From NCBI RefSeq assembly GCF_964204645.1, contig NC_134025.1, positions 24,212,001 to 24,276,000 on the forward strand: a stretch of 64,000 nucleotides of DNA, written 5' to 3'. The notes below the pieces were generated by a model. It saw only the letters and a list, made by a program, of their open reading frames with translations, was not told where the DNA came from and made no database searches. Position 1 is the first letter of the stretch; every line of letters starts with the position of its first letter. Shown here piece after piece: positions 1 to 12,886 of this stretch. The stretch is from Tubulanus polymorphus (lineage: Eukaryota > Nemertea > Palaeonemertea > Tubulaniformes > Tubulanidae). Made by a program: the position numbers and the translations under genes.

Positions 1-477
1 TCACAGTACATTTGTTAGGCGATAGAGTCGTTTGGATGATAGTTTATGGTTTCAGAATTTTTGTCTCTATATCGTGGCACAGGACATGGCTCATATTATA
101 CAAAAGTGCATATATTTATGCCTAAAAATTCTAGAACCTGGAATTCTGGTGCACTTCAGCATCAATACTAATTTCAGCTGCCTTCACACTATCACTAGTT
201 AGTCCATTTAAATTTTGCTCATACCTGGAACGGACCAATTTAGAATCGACCAAATCGATGCTGTGCATTCACACACGTTACAGGTCCAGCTAGTTGCAAT
301 ATAGCCAGCCAGACTTCACTTGTGACAAAGTTTGGTCCGTTCCAATGAACGGATGATATTGGAATGGACTGAAAAGGACTGAGACCGTGCTAAACAACAG
401 TGTATGAACACAGTTATAATTGCTGAACCACATACAGTTTATCATTGTCAATCATTTCATCCTATTGGTATTAGATG
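1..477. other. Left edge, no gene seen
   Basis: No conserved reading frame, splice-bounded exon or RNA gene is visible here. The sequence is ordinary AT-rich DNA running into the degenerate TTACAG-type repeat that follows. Confidence 0.5.
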
Positions 478-960
478 TAGTTGCAGAAGTAAGATTTGGT
501 AAGATGCAGTAGTAGTCTGGTAACAGTTTAAAGCTCATGCATGGCATCTGTCTTATAGTTCCAGATACATCTGGTAACAGATTACGTGTCAAGATGCAAC
601 TTAATGGTTGCAAATAATATGTATTTATATATGCATCTCTGTTAGCAGGTTGTTTAGCATCTGCCTAGTTACAGATTAATTACACTTAATGATGCATTTG
701 TTTTTGGTAACAGGTTACTTGTCATGATGCATCTCTCACAGCAAGTTGCTAAGCATCTGTCCCGTTACAGATTACAGTTATTCATGCATCTGTTTGGTAA
801 CAGGTTACAGGTCATGGTGCATCTCTGACTGCAGGTTTTATGACATCTGTCTGGTTACGGATTGCATCAGTCTTGCTATGATTTTTCTGGTTACATCTGG
901 TTTTAAACTACATTGCATACAATTACAGGTTACAAATTACAATGCATCGGCTGCTTTTAC
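478..960. repeat. Degenerate tandem repeat, GGTTACAG/GATGCATCT units
   Basis: The phrases 'tctggttacag' / 'ggtaacaggttac' alternate with 'catgatgcatct' and 'gcaggtt' about eight times. The spacing is irregular, roughly 45-95 bp, and copies have diverged substantially. The 90-residue open frame at 746-1018 lies across this repeat, and its protein simply echoes the unit (repeated 'VT-Y/G'), so it is not a gene. This is seen directly; the repeat family is not identified. Confidence 0.65.
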
Positions 961-3900
961 AGTAAACCGCATCCTCACAGCATCCCGGGCTTTTAATTCA
1001 TTGATGATGGCGAAATGAGTCTATCATCGAATAAATGCGAATACCATTGTTTTCATTGAAAATAGTTTCTATCATTTCGGATTGACGAACTGTACGTACA
1101 ACACGGCCGCCGAGGTTGACAGGGCATCGCGCCACTTGCAGCATCTCGTATTTCATTGATGTGCTGAGTCATCAGACCAGGCAATATACACGCTTGTCGT
1201 CAGTTGATGTTTGTTACAGATTGAGCCATTGGCAGGTATACAACTTCTAATATAAGCTGCTGTAACAGTGCCTTGCAAATTCTTGTCGGCTGAATTTGAC
1301 GGTTTTGTCATGGTGGCAAAGGAGAAGGAAGTTGATATGTCCCATATGGAATCGGTTAACTCTTGATCCCAAATGTATTGGGAGTGGTTTAGAAGTTAAA
1401 GTTTCTGATTTGGCCTTTGCAATTACTTGCTAACTATTTGTGATACTTCAAATGCGTAAATCAAAGTTGGCTTTAATGCAAGTAGCTGACTGAATGTTAT
1501 TGATGATGGGCGCTATCATTAGTAGCCTCTTAATTCAACTTTACGATCTAATCAAAAATGAATGGCGTATTAAAACGACTTAGTTACTTTCATTGCGAAA
1601 TCCGAAATGTATCCTTGCGGGACCAGGGACTCTCGTACTAGCGCATGTAAGCCAATGCCAGGAGACCAATTGATTAGGTAGTGTTCAATTTCCACATGGA
1701 TTGAATGATGGCTTTCGCGAATGCGTCTCTGAATAACGATGAAAAATACTCGCATGATTTCCTGCCGAGTCTTGTCCCTTTGGAGACTGTGTTGTACAAT
1801 ATTTGATGGATTTCGTTCAAGTTATCTCCTATTTACAGTGGTTGCGCAATCCCATTTCAGCATACTAACAGTGACCATCTGGGAGTCATGGTCTGGTGAA
1901 TATTTTGAAAATCGTTTTTACATTATACGCAACTGATTTGCACGCTGCACTCATGGTAAATGCGCCTTTTGGAGGTACATTCATGGATTTGTGAAGCAGA
2001 ACGAACTTGTTTGTGATGTTGCTAACAGTTATACCAAAAACCAAGACCACCAAGAATACATCAAGCCATAGGCAACAACGGTTCTCGGGATCATATCAGG
2101 CTCGAACTTGAACTCCGAAATAACTATGCATTAGTTCCCATTGCATTTTGGATATGTTGTATCTAAGGCCAATAGCTAGATTTTGTCCAGACAACTTTTT
2201 GATTTTCGACCCAGTTCCTCAGCTTTGAGGTCATCTTCAAGGTCATGTCATTTTTAGTGCCTAGTTCTGCCGCTAGGTGGTGCACTGGGCCCATACTTGG
2301 CACTGCACATCTAGAAACCCATACTTATATTGTACCCGATTTCATCAAGATCGACCTGCTTTCAACGAAGCTAAGTAGCTGAAAGACAAATAAGCAGACA
2401 GACAGACAAGAATAAGGGTCTCACAGACGCCTGAGAACCAAAAAACCAGGAAACGGATGAACAAATCCATATTTCAGCGTTGCTCAAGTCTTTGTTTTTA
2501 CATTTGACACTTGTAATGGTGCAACAAGCTGTCATTACTGTAAGCACTAACAATGCCTGTGGCTAGGCGTAACGCGAATGATTTGTGTTATTCAAGACGG
2601 GATGTATTTTTCTTTATATGATGTCAACAATTTTCTATTAAATGCCTCTCGTAAACTTGATATTTTAGTAGCGAAGAATCTCGTCGTACGTCCGTGCGGC
2701 TTTATACTCGAAAACGTATTTTATGCGACTGTAAAACCGTCGATTGGTTCGCGTTGAATCTTGAAACAATGAGCAACAAATCATATAATGCATCGCTGCC
2801 GTTTAAAAACGAATCGCAATAAAATGGGACTCAATGTCTCTGTATCGGCGAAATATTCCAACCCCTGAATCACAATATCTTCAATTAACCGTCGGACTGG
2901 GAATTGACTGGCTGCGTTTGACATTTTTCTTCGATATTGATTTATCCAGTTATTATTTTCTTGTAAAAGGAAGTACGACGCGATAAATCATCCGGTAAAA
3001 ACACATGTTTCATTCGCGCGCGGCCGAAATTATTTTCCTTCCGCGCGAAAAAGCGATCAATTCACCGCGCTATGCGGCGGTGTCATCTCGGACATGTCCA
3101 TCTGACACATCAGGTAATGGCTTAGTCGTGTCTGGCAGTTTCAATTAACCGTACGATCTCCGATTTACATACTAGTTCCTGAGAAGGTATCTCTCCGAGA
3201 AAAAATAACAGCTTTTTTCGTGTTCGTACGCGTTCATCGACTTACTGGACAAAACCCGATGTCAGTGAATCAGACTTGAGTGGATTTCTGATGTTTTGAA
3301 TGACTTGCCATGATGGATTCGATTAAAAATGGTATAGACTTATATTAGATTTATCTATCCATGAAATTATTAATTTAAAATCATTTTAACGACTTAACTC
3401 TGGATATATTAGAGACTTGCATCAAGCCTTTCGACGGTCACTGCGGTCTTGACCTCGATAGTGACATCACGACAGGCAAGTCTTGTATATATCCAGAGTG
3501 TGAAGTCGTTAGAATGAGTTTGATTTCAAAAATGGTATAATTGTCTCCATAATTCATACAAGCTGTTGACAAAGAGATTAGATAGTGTTTTAGATGATTC
3601 GATATTGCGAAATCGTTCGACACGCCAGCTCGGCGCTGTTTTTTTTTCTCGTTGTAAATTGATAAAAAATAGATTATACGGCGCGGCGCGCGATCGACAA
3701 ACCGGCATTCGATATTATATAGCATGTCGGTGAATTGCTGGCGGCCTACAGGCCTATAATGTTCGCGTTTTGAGCGTCTTGTCATTGGGATCATTTGATT
3801 ATCGAGTAATACTTGAGCCGCGGCCATTTATCATGCCAACCGAGCCGTGAATCGTCTCCGGGATTTCGCAGCTTCGAGACGATCGTGACCAATAGAAAAG

Positions 3901-6889
3901 GTCTTCGTCGTATCGATTGCGTAGTATCGCCTTTCTCGATGGATACGATAATTACCGTTTCCCCCAAGACAATGTTTTATGCAAAGCGCCGATGACTAAT
4001 CTCGTTCGCGCTCTTGCTCGTCGTGTTTTGTTCTACATAGTACATATTTTTTTTTTCTCTGTCTAGAAATGATGTCAGATATTCGTTTGAAGGACTCGAT
4101 CAAAGTGGTATCCGCGCTGCAGCCGAATCAGTTTTCTATACCGCCACGTGCGCGATGCAACGTTTAATCCCATGAAATAAAGCCGGAAAAGGTTTTCGAT
4201 ACTTCTCCCTTTTTCCTGAAATGTATTTCGAAAGGAAATTAAAATTTCAGTAAGGAGACTTTTTTCTCCAATATTTCATATTCACGGAGAAGAATCGATG
4301 ACGGTTTTGTGATAACGCAGTTTACCATACAGGTTTCCATTTTGCAGATTTTGATTGGTGTACTTCAAGCGAGGGAGCATTTTCATTTCCAGCATTTTCA
4401 AACTTCGAAATACTTGGAAAACTATGTTTTCAGGTATCAGTTATAGAATTGAAATTTGATAAATGTATTGACGTAATGGTATAGGAATGATATCATTCAT
4501 TCATTCATGTTCATTCTTATTACTGAAATAAGTGTTTTCTAAGAATTGTTATGCTGATTTCTACTGCAGTCAACAATCAATTCCAGTCATTCCGATTCGT
4601 ATTTGCTATTATCGTCATCATCACTATCGTTAGCGATAACTCAATGATTACAGCGAGACCGGTGCGACGTTTAGACTTATAGTCACCCCCGGTCGGGTCA
4701 TCTCGGCGTGTATCGCGTGCTGAATCGCCATTGATGTATAAATCGACTCCGAGAGCTGCTGTTATAACCTCGTGTCTCCGATGGTCAGTGAATACATTCG
4801 GACGTCTCCCGTGTATTGGAATCATCGGCCACTCGCCTGACCGAGAGATCCCGGTAAAGAATTGATTAATGGATTAATCGAGCCCAATTTATGTATCACA
4901 TTAGCACGGCTTTACACGTGTAAACATTCATCATCTGTATCATTATGTTCTTCCCTTGATGGCTATTAATTCTTATTGACAACTTGTCTGATTGACACGC
5001 GAGAGTCTTAACTATTACTATGGATATATTTGTATATTTTGGTAATATTGTTAGTTTCCCCGTCTAGCAAGTGTCTGAAAGTGTATCCATACCAGATCGG
5101 TGTTGGATGACCTTTCGTTTGAAGAACTTGCGCTTTATTATGCTCGCAACTGAACTGTGGACCGTTTTCTGAAATATTTCCGATGCCACGCTAAATCCAT
5201 CTACGGATGGAAGATAGAAAACTGTTTGCTATTCGACGAGGAGTTCAGATAGGTCTGATATCAAAACGTATCTCAAAGTGTGAAGCTGTTTTCTGTATTA
5301 CTGATCATTATCTCAGTTGTGTTTCACTCGATGTGCTGGCAGATCATTGATTTCGTTTAGTCTAGTCCCATCATCGGCAGTCTCATAAAACTCTCATCGA
5401 GAGAGAGAGAGCTAACAGCAGGAAACATCAACGGATAGACTAAAAGACATTTGCATTCGGTGCCGTCGTCTCACTAGTCGTCCCCAGGAATTCAACTTCT
5501 ACATAAGTTCTAATCTTGAATCACGCTTAGAAAATGTTTCTCATGCGTTTTCGTACCAGATAATGATCTTTATGGCACGGCATACTATTCGTAGTGTTTG
5601 CTTACCTTCTTATTAAACCGTGGAAGTCCATCGTAAAAATAAGCTTTCTGCCCTCGAAAATGAAGTCGTTTTATCTTTCGGTTATCTTAAACTAATATTT
5701 CTAGATCTGACGGAAATTTGATTTCACATCAACGCTCATCATCTTGAAATCCACATAGTTTAAGAAAATAAGATTTACAACAGGGTACAAAGATTTTAGG
5801 TGCTTCATTACAAGCAACTGACATCCGTCATAGAAATCCCGAATACTACATTTGTCGGACTTGATGATGCTATGACTGATGTTGCGAGTTCTGGTGAGAT
5901 TTCGTCTTCAATTTTGTGATGAATTGTTTCAGCAGTAAATTGTTCAATTATTTAGGTCTTAAGCCCTGGTTACGAACTGACAGGTCGTGCGCGTAGTTCC
6001 CTCCTTCGCATTCACTGATTGCCAGCGGAGAAAGCAATTTTTTCATTATTTTGATCAATGGATGCGTAAATGATGCTCGAGGAAGACAATAAACATTCCA
6101 CTCTCTCTAGTCCGAGCTGATTTGTGGAGTATTCGATGTACGCTAACTGGACGCTGGAATTTGATTAAGGTTCCCGTCGTATTATGCATTTTCTCATTAA
6201 TGCGCCGGATCATGGCTGCCGTACGTGTCGGCGTTGCTTGATCAACCACCTGAAAAATGCCAGACCGCTTTATTTATGTGACCGCTTTATTTATGTGACC
6301 ATTTTCTGCGCCCGCGCCGCAGTAAAAGGACCAAGTGGATCGCTGATTTTTTTATACGCGTCGAATAATGGATGCGTTATGGTAGTGGCAATATTGCTGT
6401 TGTTTTTACCTGCCCTCAGTCGCTGATGGCTAAACGTCACAAATTCAGAACACAATGACCTAATGATACCATTACGTCTTCGAAGCTTTTAACCCATTCA
6501 TCGCTACTGACGTGTAGCGCTATATGATAATAGCCAGTCAGGTGATGGAATTTTCGTAAGGTCAGCTCGGGTAGACGAGCTATGCGGCAAATGCGACCAA
6601 CTATTCGTGGATTACCGATCGAAGCATAACGAGAAATTGTGTAAGGTCATCTAGGGTCAGACCGCGACTTGGCACTGACCCATCATAGCAGAACAACTGA
6701 TTGATGCATACCTAGACATACCAGTGAAGCATACCAAATGACTTTTAGATCCAAAATCCACTTCAGCTATTTGGTTGAAGATATCTGCAGATATTTTTAA
6801 CCCTTTATAACCCTTTGATTTGATAATAAAAGGAATTTTGGCTTAGGTTTTTTTAAATCTTGAAATAGTTATCTATTTGATTGGTTGAT
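961..6889. other. Upstream non-coding DNA
   Basis: Nearly 6 kb with no exon I can support on either strand. Short CpG-rich patches occur near 3000-3100 and 3640-3900. Open frames there (for example 3438-3827 on the minus strand) have no recognisable domain and no splice support. A 17-bp direct duplication (accgctttatttatgtg) lies at 6262-6299, and TTCA repeats lie near 4495. Confidence 0.45.
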
Positions 6890-7055
6890 TTGCTCTGATT
6901 TGTTTTGATTTGGTGTCCCTTACAAACCCACCACACCTACTGGGAGTGAAACAGGATTCGATTTTGAAATCCGAAATCGAAGTACATATATAGTTGCGCC
7001 ATCGGTGGTCGAATTTAGAGAATTTTGTTTCTGTTTAAGTCAAAGTACCAACTTG
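6890..7055 (+). repeat. Dispersed repeat F, copy 1
   Basis: About 150 bp sharing blocks in the same order and orientation with 36071-36215: 'gatttggtgtccct', a 'gtga(g)-gaaacagg' block, then 'gaaatcgaa(g/a)tacatatat' and a 'gatcgg/atcggtggtcg' block, ending in 'cgaagtac'-like sequence. Indels separate the blocks. No inverted termini or coding capacity are evident, so the class (old SINE, MITE fragment or conserved element) is undecided. Confidence 0.6.
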
Positions 7056-8485
7056 ATATGGCACATTTCTCTATTCGATCGACGCGAAAAAATCGATAGC
7101 TTCGATGATTTATGGCAACTCTTTTGAATTCAAATGAAATCGTTCCGTCTTGGATTATGAACATCGCGACAGCTCCTCATATGAATGACAAAGGTCTGAA
7201 GAAGAGAATCGGCTTTTCTTGTTTAATGTGTGGTTGACGGTTGACGACGATGCAACATTTACGACTAAAGCACTAAGAACAAGGGATTTAATTAAACCAA
7301 TAGTCGAGTATACTTGTTTTTCGAGTATTTGCAGTGTATTGAAGAACAAGGCCTCGAAGCCGGAAGTTGTATAGATCAACATCTTAAGCGATAAATATTC
7401 TCATTGTAATCTGACATTCGATGAAGTTAATTAAAGTTAATATACGCGGATATTATGCGAATTTCGAGTACTGTTTTAACACTAGTATGAAAAGGATGTT
7501 TCACGATGATGCTTGGTATCGAGATGGCTGAAATTTGTGTCGCGCGCGCTGATCGGAAAAACTACTTCGAAAGATGACGCCGCCTCGAGCGTGTTCTGCA
7601 CGAAAATTAGTCATATTTGTAGATGGCTCTTGTCGTTCTTATTGGTGCCGTATTTAAACATCTTGATGGCTTGATAATTAATGTGTGGACGTGACGTGGT
7701 TGAGAGACCGAAACCAGAAATCTTTACACAAACGCCGAGTCCAGCCACGTTCAATGATACTTGTTTTTTTAGGAAACTTAATGCTCGTATGTCATCTGGT
7801 GTATCATCCGGTTATTTCTCCGATCAGTCGGATGATATTAATTTCTATTCAGATTTTTAACGATTGTCATATATTGATGCAAATTACTGTTTATTTGGCA
7901 TAATAAAAATCCACTATGTACAGATTTAAAATTTTTAAAACCAAGAATTTATTCAATCAAAAATTTGAAAAGACAACGCTTCGAACAGTGACTAGAGATC
8001 AACGTCAGTTATTCCCTCACACCTGACAATTATCTCTTGTAAGAGTTTGGAACATCGTTGTCATTTTGAATATTTGATTGAATAAATTATTTATCAACTA
8101 TCCTCCATCTTGGAGTGTGGTTATTATACTGCACTGCCATTTCATTGTTAATCAAGCATATCATTCTTTATATTATTGACAATATTACTAACCTTACAGA
8201 AGATGATTCTGAAATAGTTAACTTAAACAATTTGGCTTCAGATCCCTAATTTGATACACAACGCGGCTAATCTATGGAAATTAATGTTTTCTTTTGAATC
8301 AAGCATCTATCTTCCTTGTCATATGGAAAAGCTGCCTATTTTGTTGTAGGAATTGAAAAAATTGGACTCCTATGAAAGGAATTCATATGTGATACGTAGT
8401 TGGTTTCCAAAACGCAACTCAAGAGGTTGTTATTATTTGTAATACCAACAATGTCGAGGCTTTGAAAAAACAACGATATTCTGGT
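7056..8485. other. Non-coding DNA, nothing recognised
   Basis: No domain, splice-bounded exon or repeat family was recognised. Open frames present are short and unremarkable. Confidence 0.4.
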
Positions 8486-8531
8486 ATGAGAAAAGCCGCG
8501 CTGATACTCGCCGTGGTGACAGTGCTGAGCG
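8486..8531 (+). CDS. Possible signal-peptide first exon (isolated)
   Basis: The reading frame from 8486 begins MRKAALILAVVTVLSG: a basic n-region followed by an uninterrupted hydrophobic stretch, as in a secretory signal peptide. The codon stretch ends at AGCG followed by gtaaag, an acceptable splice donor, which would leave phase 1. Unspliced, the frame runs on only to a stop at 8606-8608 (40 residues, two cysteines). No downstream exon completing a secreted protein was found, no promoter is evident, and a 15-residue hydrophobic frame can arise by chance. It does not belong to the BAD gene downstream. Treat it as a weak hypothesis. Confidence 0.2.
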
Positions 8532-8608
8532 GTAAAGCTTGTACAGCCCTTCCTTCAGGGTGGATCTCGAGATGCAGAGTAAAGGACAAATGGTTGATGA
8601 TGATGTAA

Positions 8609-9492
8609 CCTGGGAGCGTGTTCTGTCGTCATCATCGCCGAGTTGATGTTAGAGTTGTGTTTACTCTTTTCGTCACCATGGCTACAGAGTTGTTGAGTTA
8701 CCGGCAAGTTACAGCTACGAATCTGAAACTTATCCCTCCCGCCAGAAATCTGATTATTGTCATTTTATGACGGCAACAAAAATAGCAAGATCGAGATTTT
8801 CAATAGGATTTGAATAATTGAATTCTATTGATGGGCCGCCGAGAAGGCGCTCGTTGAATCTGTCAAACCTATACAGTGCTGATCATAGTGAAATACCATG
8901 TTGAAGCAAACTCAAGTGCTAACTCGAAATTTGATGCTGTTCATCCTGTTTCGTATACAATTACATGAATTAAGTGAGTTAGAATTGAATTTTTAGCAAA
9001 TTAAAAGGTTTGACCAAGTATAATTAGGCCTGATAACCCAGCAGTCACTGTTGCACGAAACAGGTGTTAATGCACAAAGGCTGCATGGAAGCATGGACTG
9101 TTGTTTTTTTTTTCTAAAAGTTTGCAATGTTATGAAATCAAAACATATTCCTTTGTTTGGATTCACGGGCTCGGCTTTCATGTTTTATTAGCTCAGATCA
9201 TCAAACAGGAGGTGATGATGATGATGATCGATAAGCATTCGTCCAAGTGGCAAAGAGCAAGCTCTAGACACCTATCATTATACAGCGCGATAAGCTATTC
9301 TCTTACTCTTTCTAGTACTGTCTAGTGCTTTCATCTGAACAACAATGAAAGCGTTTATTTTTAACGGTGTATTTGTGCTGGCGGCTAATCACCGGTGCAG
9401 ATCGGTGGTGTTTGCTCAAATATATCGGTGCTAATTCTAAAAATACGGCCTCGCGTGCTTTCCACGTTTCCGTTCCGGTTGTTTGGAGACTT
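8609..9492. other. Non-coding DNA, nothing recognised
   Basis: No gene was recognised. A short (GAT)n run lies near 9213-9230. Confidence 0.4.
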
Positions 9493-9696
9493 CAGGGAGG
9501 GGCGGATCCAAGGGGAGGGTGCCGGGGTGCGCACCCCCCAAAAGTGTCTAGTTGCCCTGAAATTTTACGGTAAAATGAAACATATTTCCTCACGATGAGT
9601 TCCCGATGAGCTTTCTTTCGGAGTACCCTTTTATTATGTTGATATGCCCTATTTCGCGGTGCACCACTTCCTGAATCAGACCCTAGATCCGCCCTG
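9493..9696. mobile_element. MITE family C, copy 1 (CAGGG...GGCGGATC termini)
   Basis: The left end reads cagggaggggcggatcca and the right end is its imperfect inverse, tagatccgccctg, 204 bp apart. The interior has no coding capacity. CAGGGGCGGATC-type termini are common among hAT-related non-autonomous elements in animals; that class assignment is an inference. The same terminal pair occurs at 9780-10089 and 12435-12668. No clear target duplication was found. Confidence 0.65.
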
Positions 9697-9704
9697 AAAT
9701 CCTT

Positions 9705-10128
9705 GGGCCAGTTTTTCAAACTGGTATTACCTTTAACCCGGGGGCTAACTTAATTCATTTTCAACTTAGTTAGCCCCCGCCGGGGGCGGATCTAGGGGGT
9801 GAATAGGGTTGATAGCCACCCCTCAAATACCTTCCAAACAATTTTCATAAGGGGCTTTTTGGTGTAAATAGCCTATCTCTAAGAAGATGAAATAAGAATG
9901 TTAGCTGCCTCAGATTCAGAACTAACAGTAGCGTTGTGACTTTGTATTATATACCTATTGTATGATGCCGTATGCTACGAGCAATCATCGAGATGATTCG
10001 ACGCTCGGACTACGCCGCTGAGCGGCTCGCTAGTCGCAGTCTCTTCATTACGTTTTGTCAGCCACCCCCCTTTGAAAAATCTGCCCCTGCCCAGGTTAAA
10101 GGTAATACCGGTGTATAAAACCGGGCCC
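9705..10128. mobile_element. MITE family A, copy 1, interrupted by a family C element
   Basis: The left terminus begins gggccagtttttcaaactgg and continues tattacctttaacccggg. The right terminus is the inverse: ggttaaaggtaataccgg followed by tgtataaaaccgggccc. An internal hairpin (gggggctaac / gttagccccc) sits at the left. The element should be about 110 bp, judging by the copy at 26851-26962, but its halves lie 424 bp apart because a second element is inserted at about 9780-10089. Confidence 0.7.
9780..10089. mobile_element. MITE family C, copy 2, nested in family A
   Basis: It starts cgggggcggatctaggggg and ends aaatctgcccctg, matching the termini of the copies at 9493 and 12435. It separates the hairpin arm of the family A element from its right terminus, so it inserted after that element. 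No open frame of note. Confidence 0.65.
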
Positions 10129-10382
10129 TTGGTTATATCTACTTAGGGGTATTGGAAACCAATTTTGATTACAGCAGGTGCCGAGTGATTGCAGCGTTTT
10201 GGATTTATGGCAAAAATAACATAGTTTATTAGCATAGTCTGTGTGACGAATGAATGAATGAATGGAGCTGTAGAAATTGTAAAATCATTAGCGCTTCGTG
10301 CAGCATTTCCCAGGGTTGCCACAATCTTGCAGCGGTCATTGTGCGAAGTGATTCTACCACTCTCCCTCTAGCTCGCAGACTC

Positions 10383-10384
<2 letters not shown>

Positions 10385-10464
<80 letters not shown>
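10385..10464. repeat. (GA)n microsatellite, about 80 bp
   Basis: A nearly uninterrupted GA dinucleotide run. The open frame across it (10254-10478) encodes an Arg-Glu repeat that is a product of the microsatellite, not a gene. Confidence 0.98.
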
Positions 10465-10466
<2 letters not shown>

Positions 10467-12434
10467 TACGAGCGTTAAACCGTCATTAAGCACAGATTAC
10501 CATCTCCCCAGTGAAATTTTGCATCCTTTTATTATATCCGTCGTTGAAAAAAAGTATGAGGGTTGTCATGGTAAAGCGATTATAGGCGGTGCGCTCACTT
10601 TACCTGGAAAATTTTCGATTCGAAAAAAAAGTGTTCGTTCGTTCGTTAGTTTCTAGGCACTGCAAATGAAATGACATTTAAAATAGATACGAGTTGATAT
10701 ATAAATATATCTGTTTGATCAATCTTTAAGTATCATGTAGATGAATGAAACGCTTTGATGTTGATTGCTTTCCAGATATATTTTTTTTCATTCGCATAAA
10801 ACCGAAATGATAAAGTAAGGATTTTTAAAAGAACATTCTAAAGCTATGCGCGTTCAATTTTAACCATTCGTGACTTTTGAAATTTTACTTTGATGCGATT
10901 CTAAATACGTAACAGAACCTGTAGAAAATTCCAGTTTTTTTTCGAAGGCGTAATCAAGTCGTTACCGAATAGTGATGCAGCCCGAGCAAAATGAAATGAA
11001 AGTGTTATAGTACCGCACGATCGGGCTTAAATAATTTTATTGCCGTTATACTACTGTAAAACGGCATTAACGGTGTCTGGGCTGGCTGATAGATCGGACT
11101 GACTTAATTTGATTTCTGAATCTTCCACTCGGTTTTATTACGCCTAAAGTAGGAAATTTGTCCAGGCATTCTCATTCAATTAACTGCATGGATTGCGTAG
11201 ATTAACTTACGCGATGAAAAAAAAAGTCGCGCGTAAGAGTCTGGCTCGTATTTAGGGAAACTGCACAATTCGGCCAAAAGAACGGCATTCTCCATTAATT
11301 TCTAGTCCGACTTGAATTTCAAAATCTAATCTTGAACTGCTGGCTTATTCATTGATAGACTGAACAGTCACAAATACTAACAGAGTGGCCACTGACCTGG
11401 AAAACCTGGAAAACTCAGGGAATCAGAAAAATCTAGAAAAATCAGAACTCAAGGAATTTGACAAGTTTTGCAAAAAAACCATACAATCCTTTATCAATAG
11501 GTGATTCATAAAAGGATGAATAAGTTATTTACATTTTACATATTTACACAGTAACATTTTAAACCACGAAATTTCTCCAATTCACTCAGTGAATTTTGTG
11601 TAATCGGGGAAAACACTCGTAAACGGGATTTGTAAATTGTTGGAAAGTGGCCACTATGTTTGAGCACTACACTTTACTCAAAAATTTTGAAATAATGATG
11701 AATCTGATCTTTCAGATAAATCATAATTCAAATATCAAATGATGACGAAGACGTTTGCTTCATGTAGCAATCTTGAATTTCTGCTTGCATGACATGACTT
11801 CATTTTTCGCAGCCTTGGTGCTCCATGTTTTGAATATAGAATTCGCGCAACTCGCGCAACAGGACCACTGGACGACGAAACCACGCATTCAGTCACAGAT
11901 CTAGATGTAAATGAAGTTTCTTCGTCGCGCACGACATTCAAACATTAGCTCAGGATTCCGTGCGCGAAGAGATCGCTGATATCTGCCGAGATCTCTGATA
12001 TCTGCCGAGATCTCTCCGCCGTTGTCGACTTTCAGGCATTCGATAAACGTTCGAATCGCCCAGAATCCGTACGAGTCGAGCGCCCGTCGGGCACGCGCGC
12101 AATTATTTCAATTGAAATCAAGCCCGAATTTCTCGGGTCGATTGTAATTCTTTTAGAGAAAAATCATCGCTGATGAAAATGAAGACTGAAACGGCCCCTC
12201 CTCTGAGTACTGAAATATGTTTACTGAGACGGTCCCATTAATATGCAGAGCTGCTAACTGTCCCTGAAAATGGCTCACTGTCCCTGATGGTGTTTTTAAA
12301 ATCTCTTGCTGTCCCTGAAACAATTTTCCACTGTCCCTCTAAAGATCGTTCTAATTTTTTCTAATAACGTCCCTGAAAATTTACTTCTTTTTGTCCCTGA
12401 TGTGGTAATTGATAGGTTGGCAGGTCGGAATACG
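10465..12434. other. Non-coding DNA upstream of the BAD 5' exon
   Basis: No exon was recognised. A CpG-richer patch at about 11935-12120 contains a tandem duplication of gatatctgccgagatctct (11978-12016). It may be part of the upstream control region of the gene that starts near 12.8 kb, but nothing in it is diagnostic. Confidence 0.4.
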
Positions 12435-12668
12435 CAGGGGTGGATCCAGGCTAACGCTACTACTGCTACCGCTAGTACTCTCACACTTCGTATTTAATGT
12501 GAATGATTCTTTTTTAAACAGGTCAAAATGTCATATTTTGTGGATGCGGAGAAGGATTCGGTGCCGAAAATTGACTCAGATTGCATCTCAGAGCCCTAGA
12601 AATCCTACGATATACGTGACCTTCCACAGCTGAGCAGTACTCAGAAACCTACGCTAGATCCGCCCCTG
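12435..12668. mobile_element. MITE family C, copy 3, near the BAD 5' end
   Basis: It starts caggggtggatccagg and ends ctagatccgcccctg, inverted over 234 bp. The 5 bp atacg occurs at the left flank and again immediately at the right flank, a possible target duplication. It lies about 220 bp upstream of the proposed BAD start codon and so within or beside the presumed promoter. Confidence 0.7.
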
Positions 12669-12886
12669 ATACGTGATTTCATACTAATTTAGACCACGCT
12701 GCGATTTTCATGAAAAAAGATATCGTTTCAATGACTTCATCCGACGCGCGGCAGCGTTACGGTTTTATTTTCATATTTGATACTAATCGAAAAAGCTGCT
12801 GCTGCGGCGGCGGCCGTTATACATTAATTACATGCTAAACCTGTGCTGATAAAACCTGCACAGTCTCGCGCGCAACCACCCAAACA

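Noticed and set aside
3438-3827. 129-residue minus-strand frame
   Set aside because: No recognisable domain, low-complexity KKKQ segment, and no convincing splice sites.
10254-10478. Open frame with a long Arg-Glu repeat
   Set aside because: It is a translation of the (GA)n microsatellite with no flanking exon signals.
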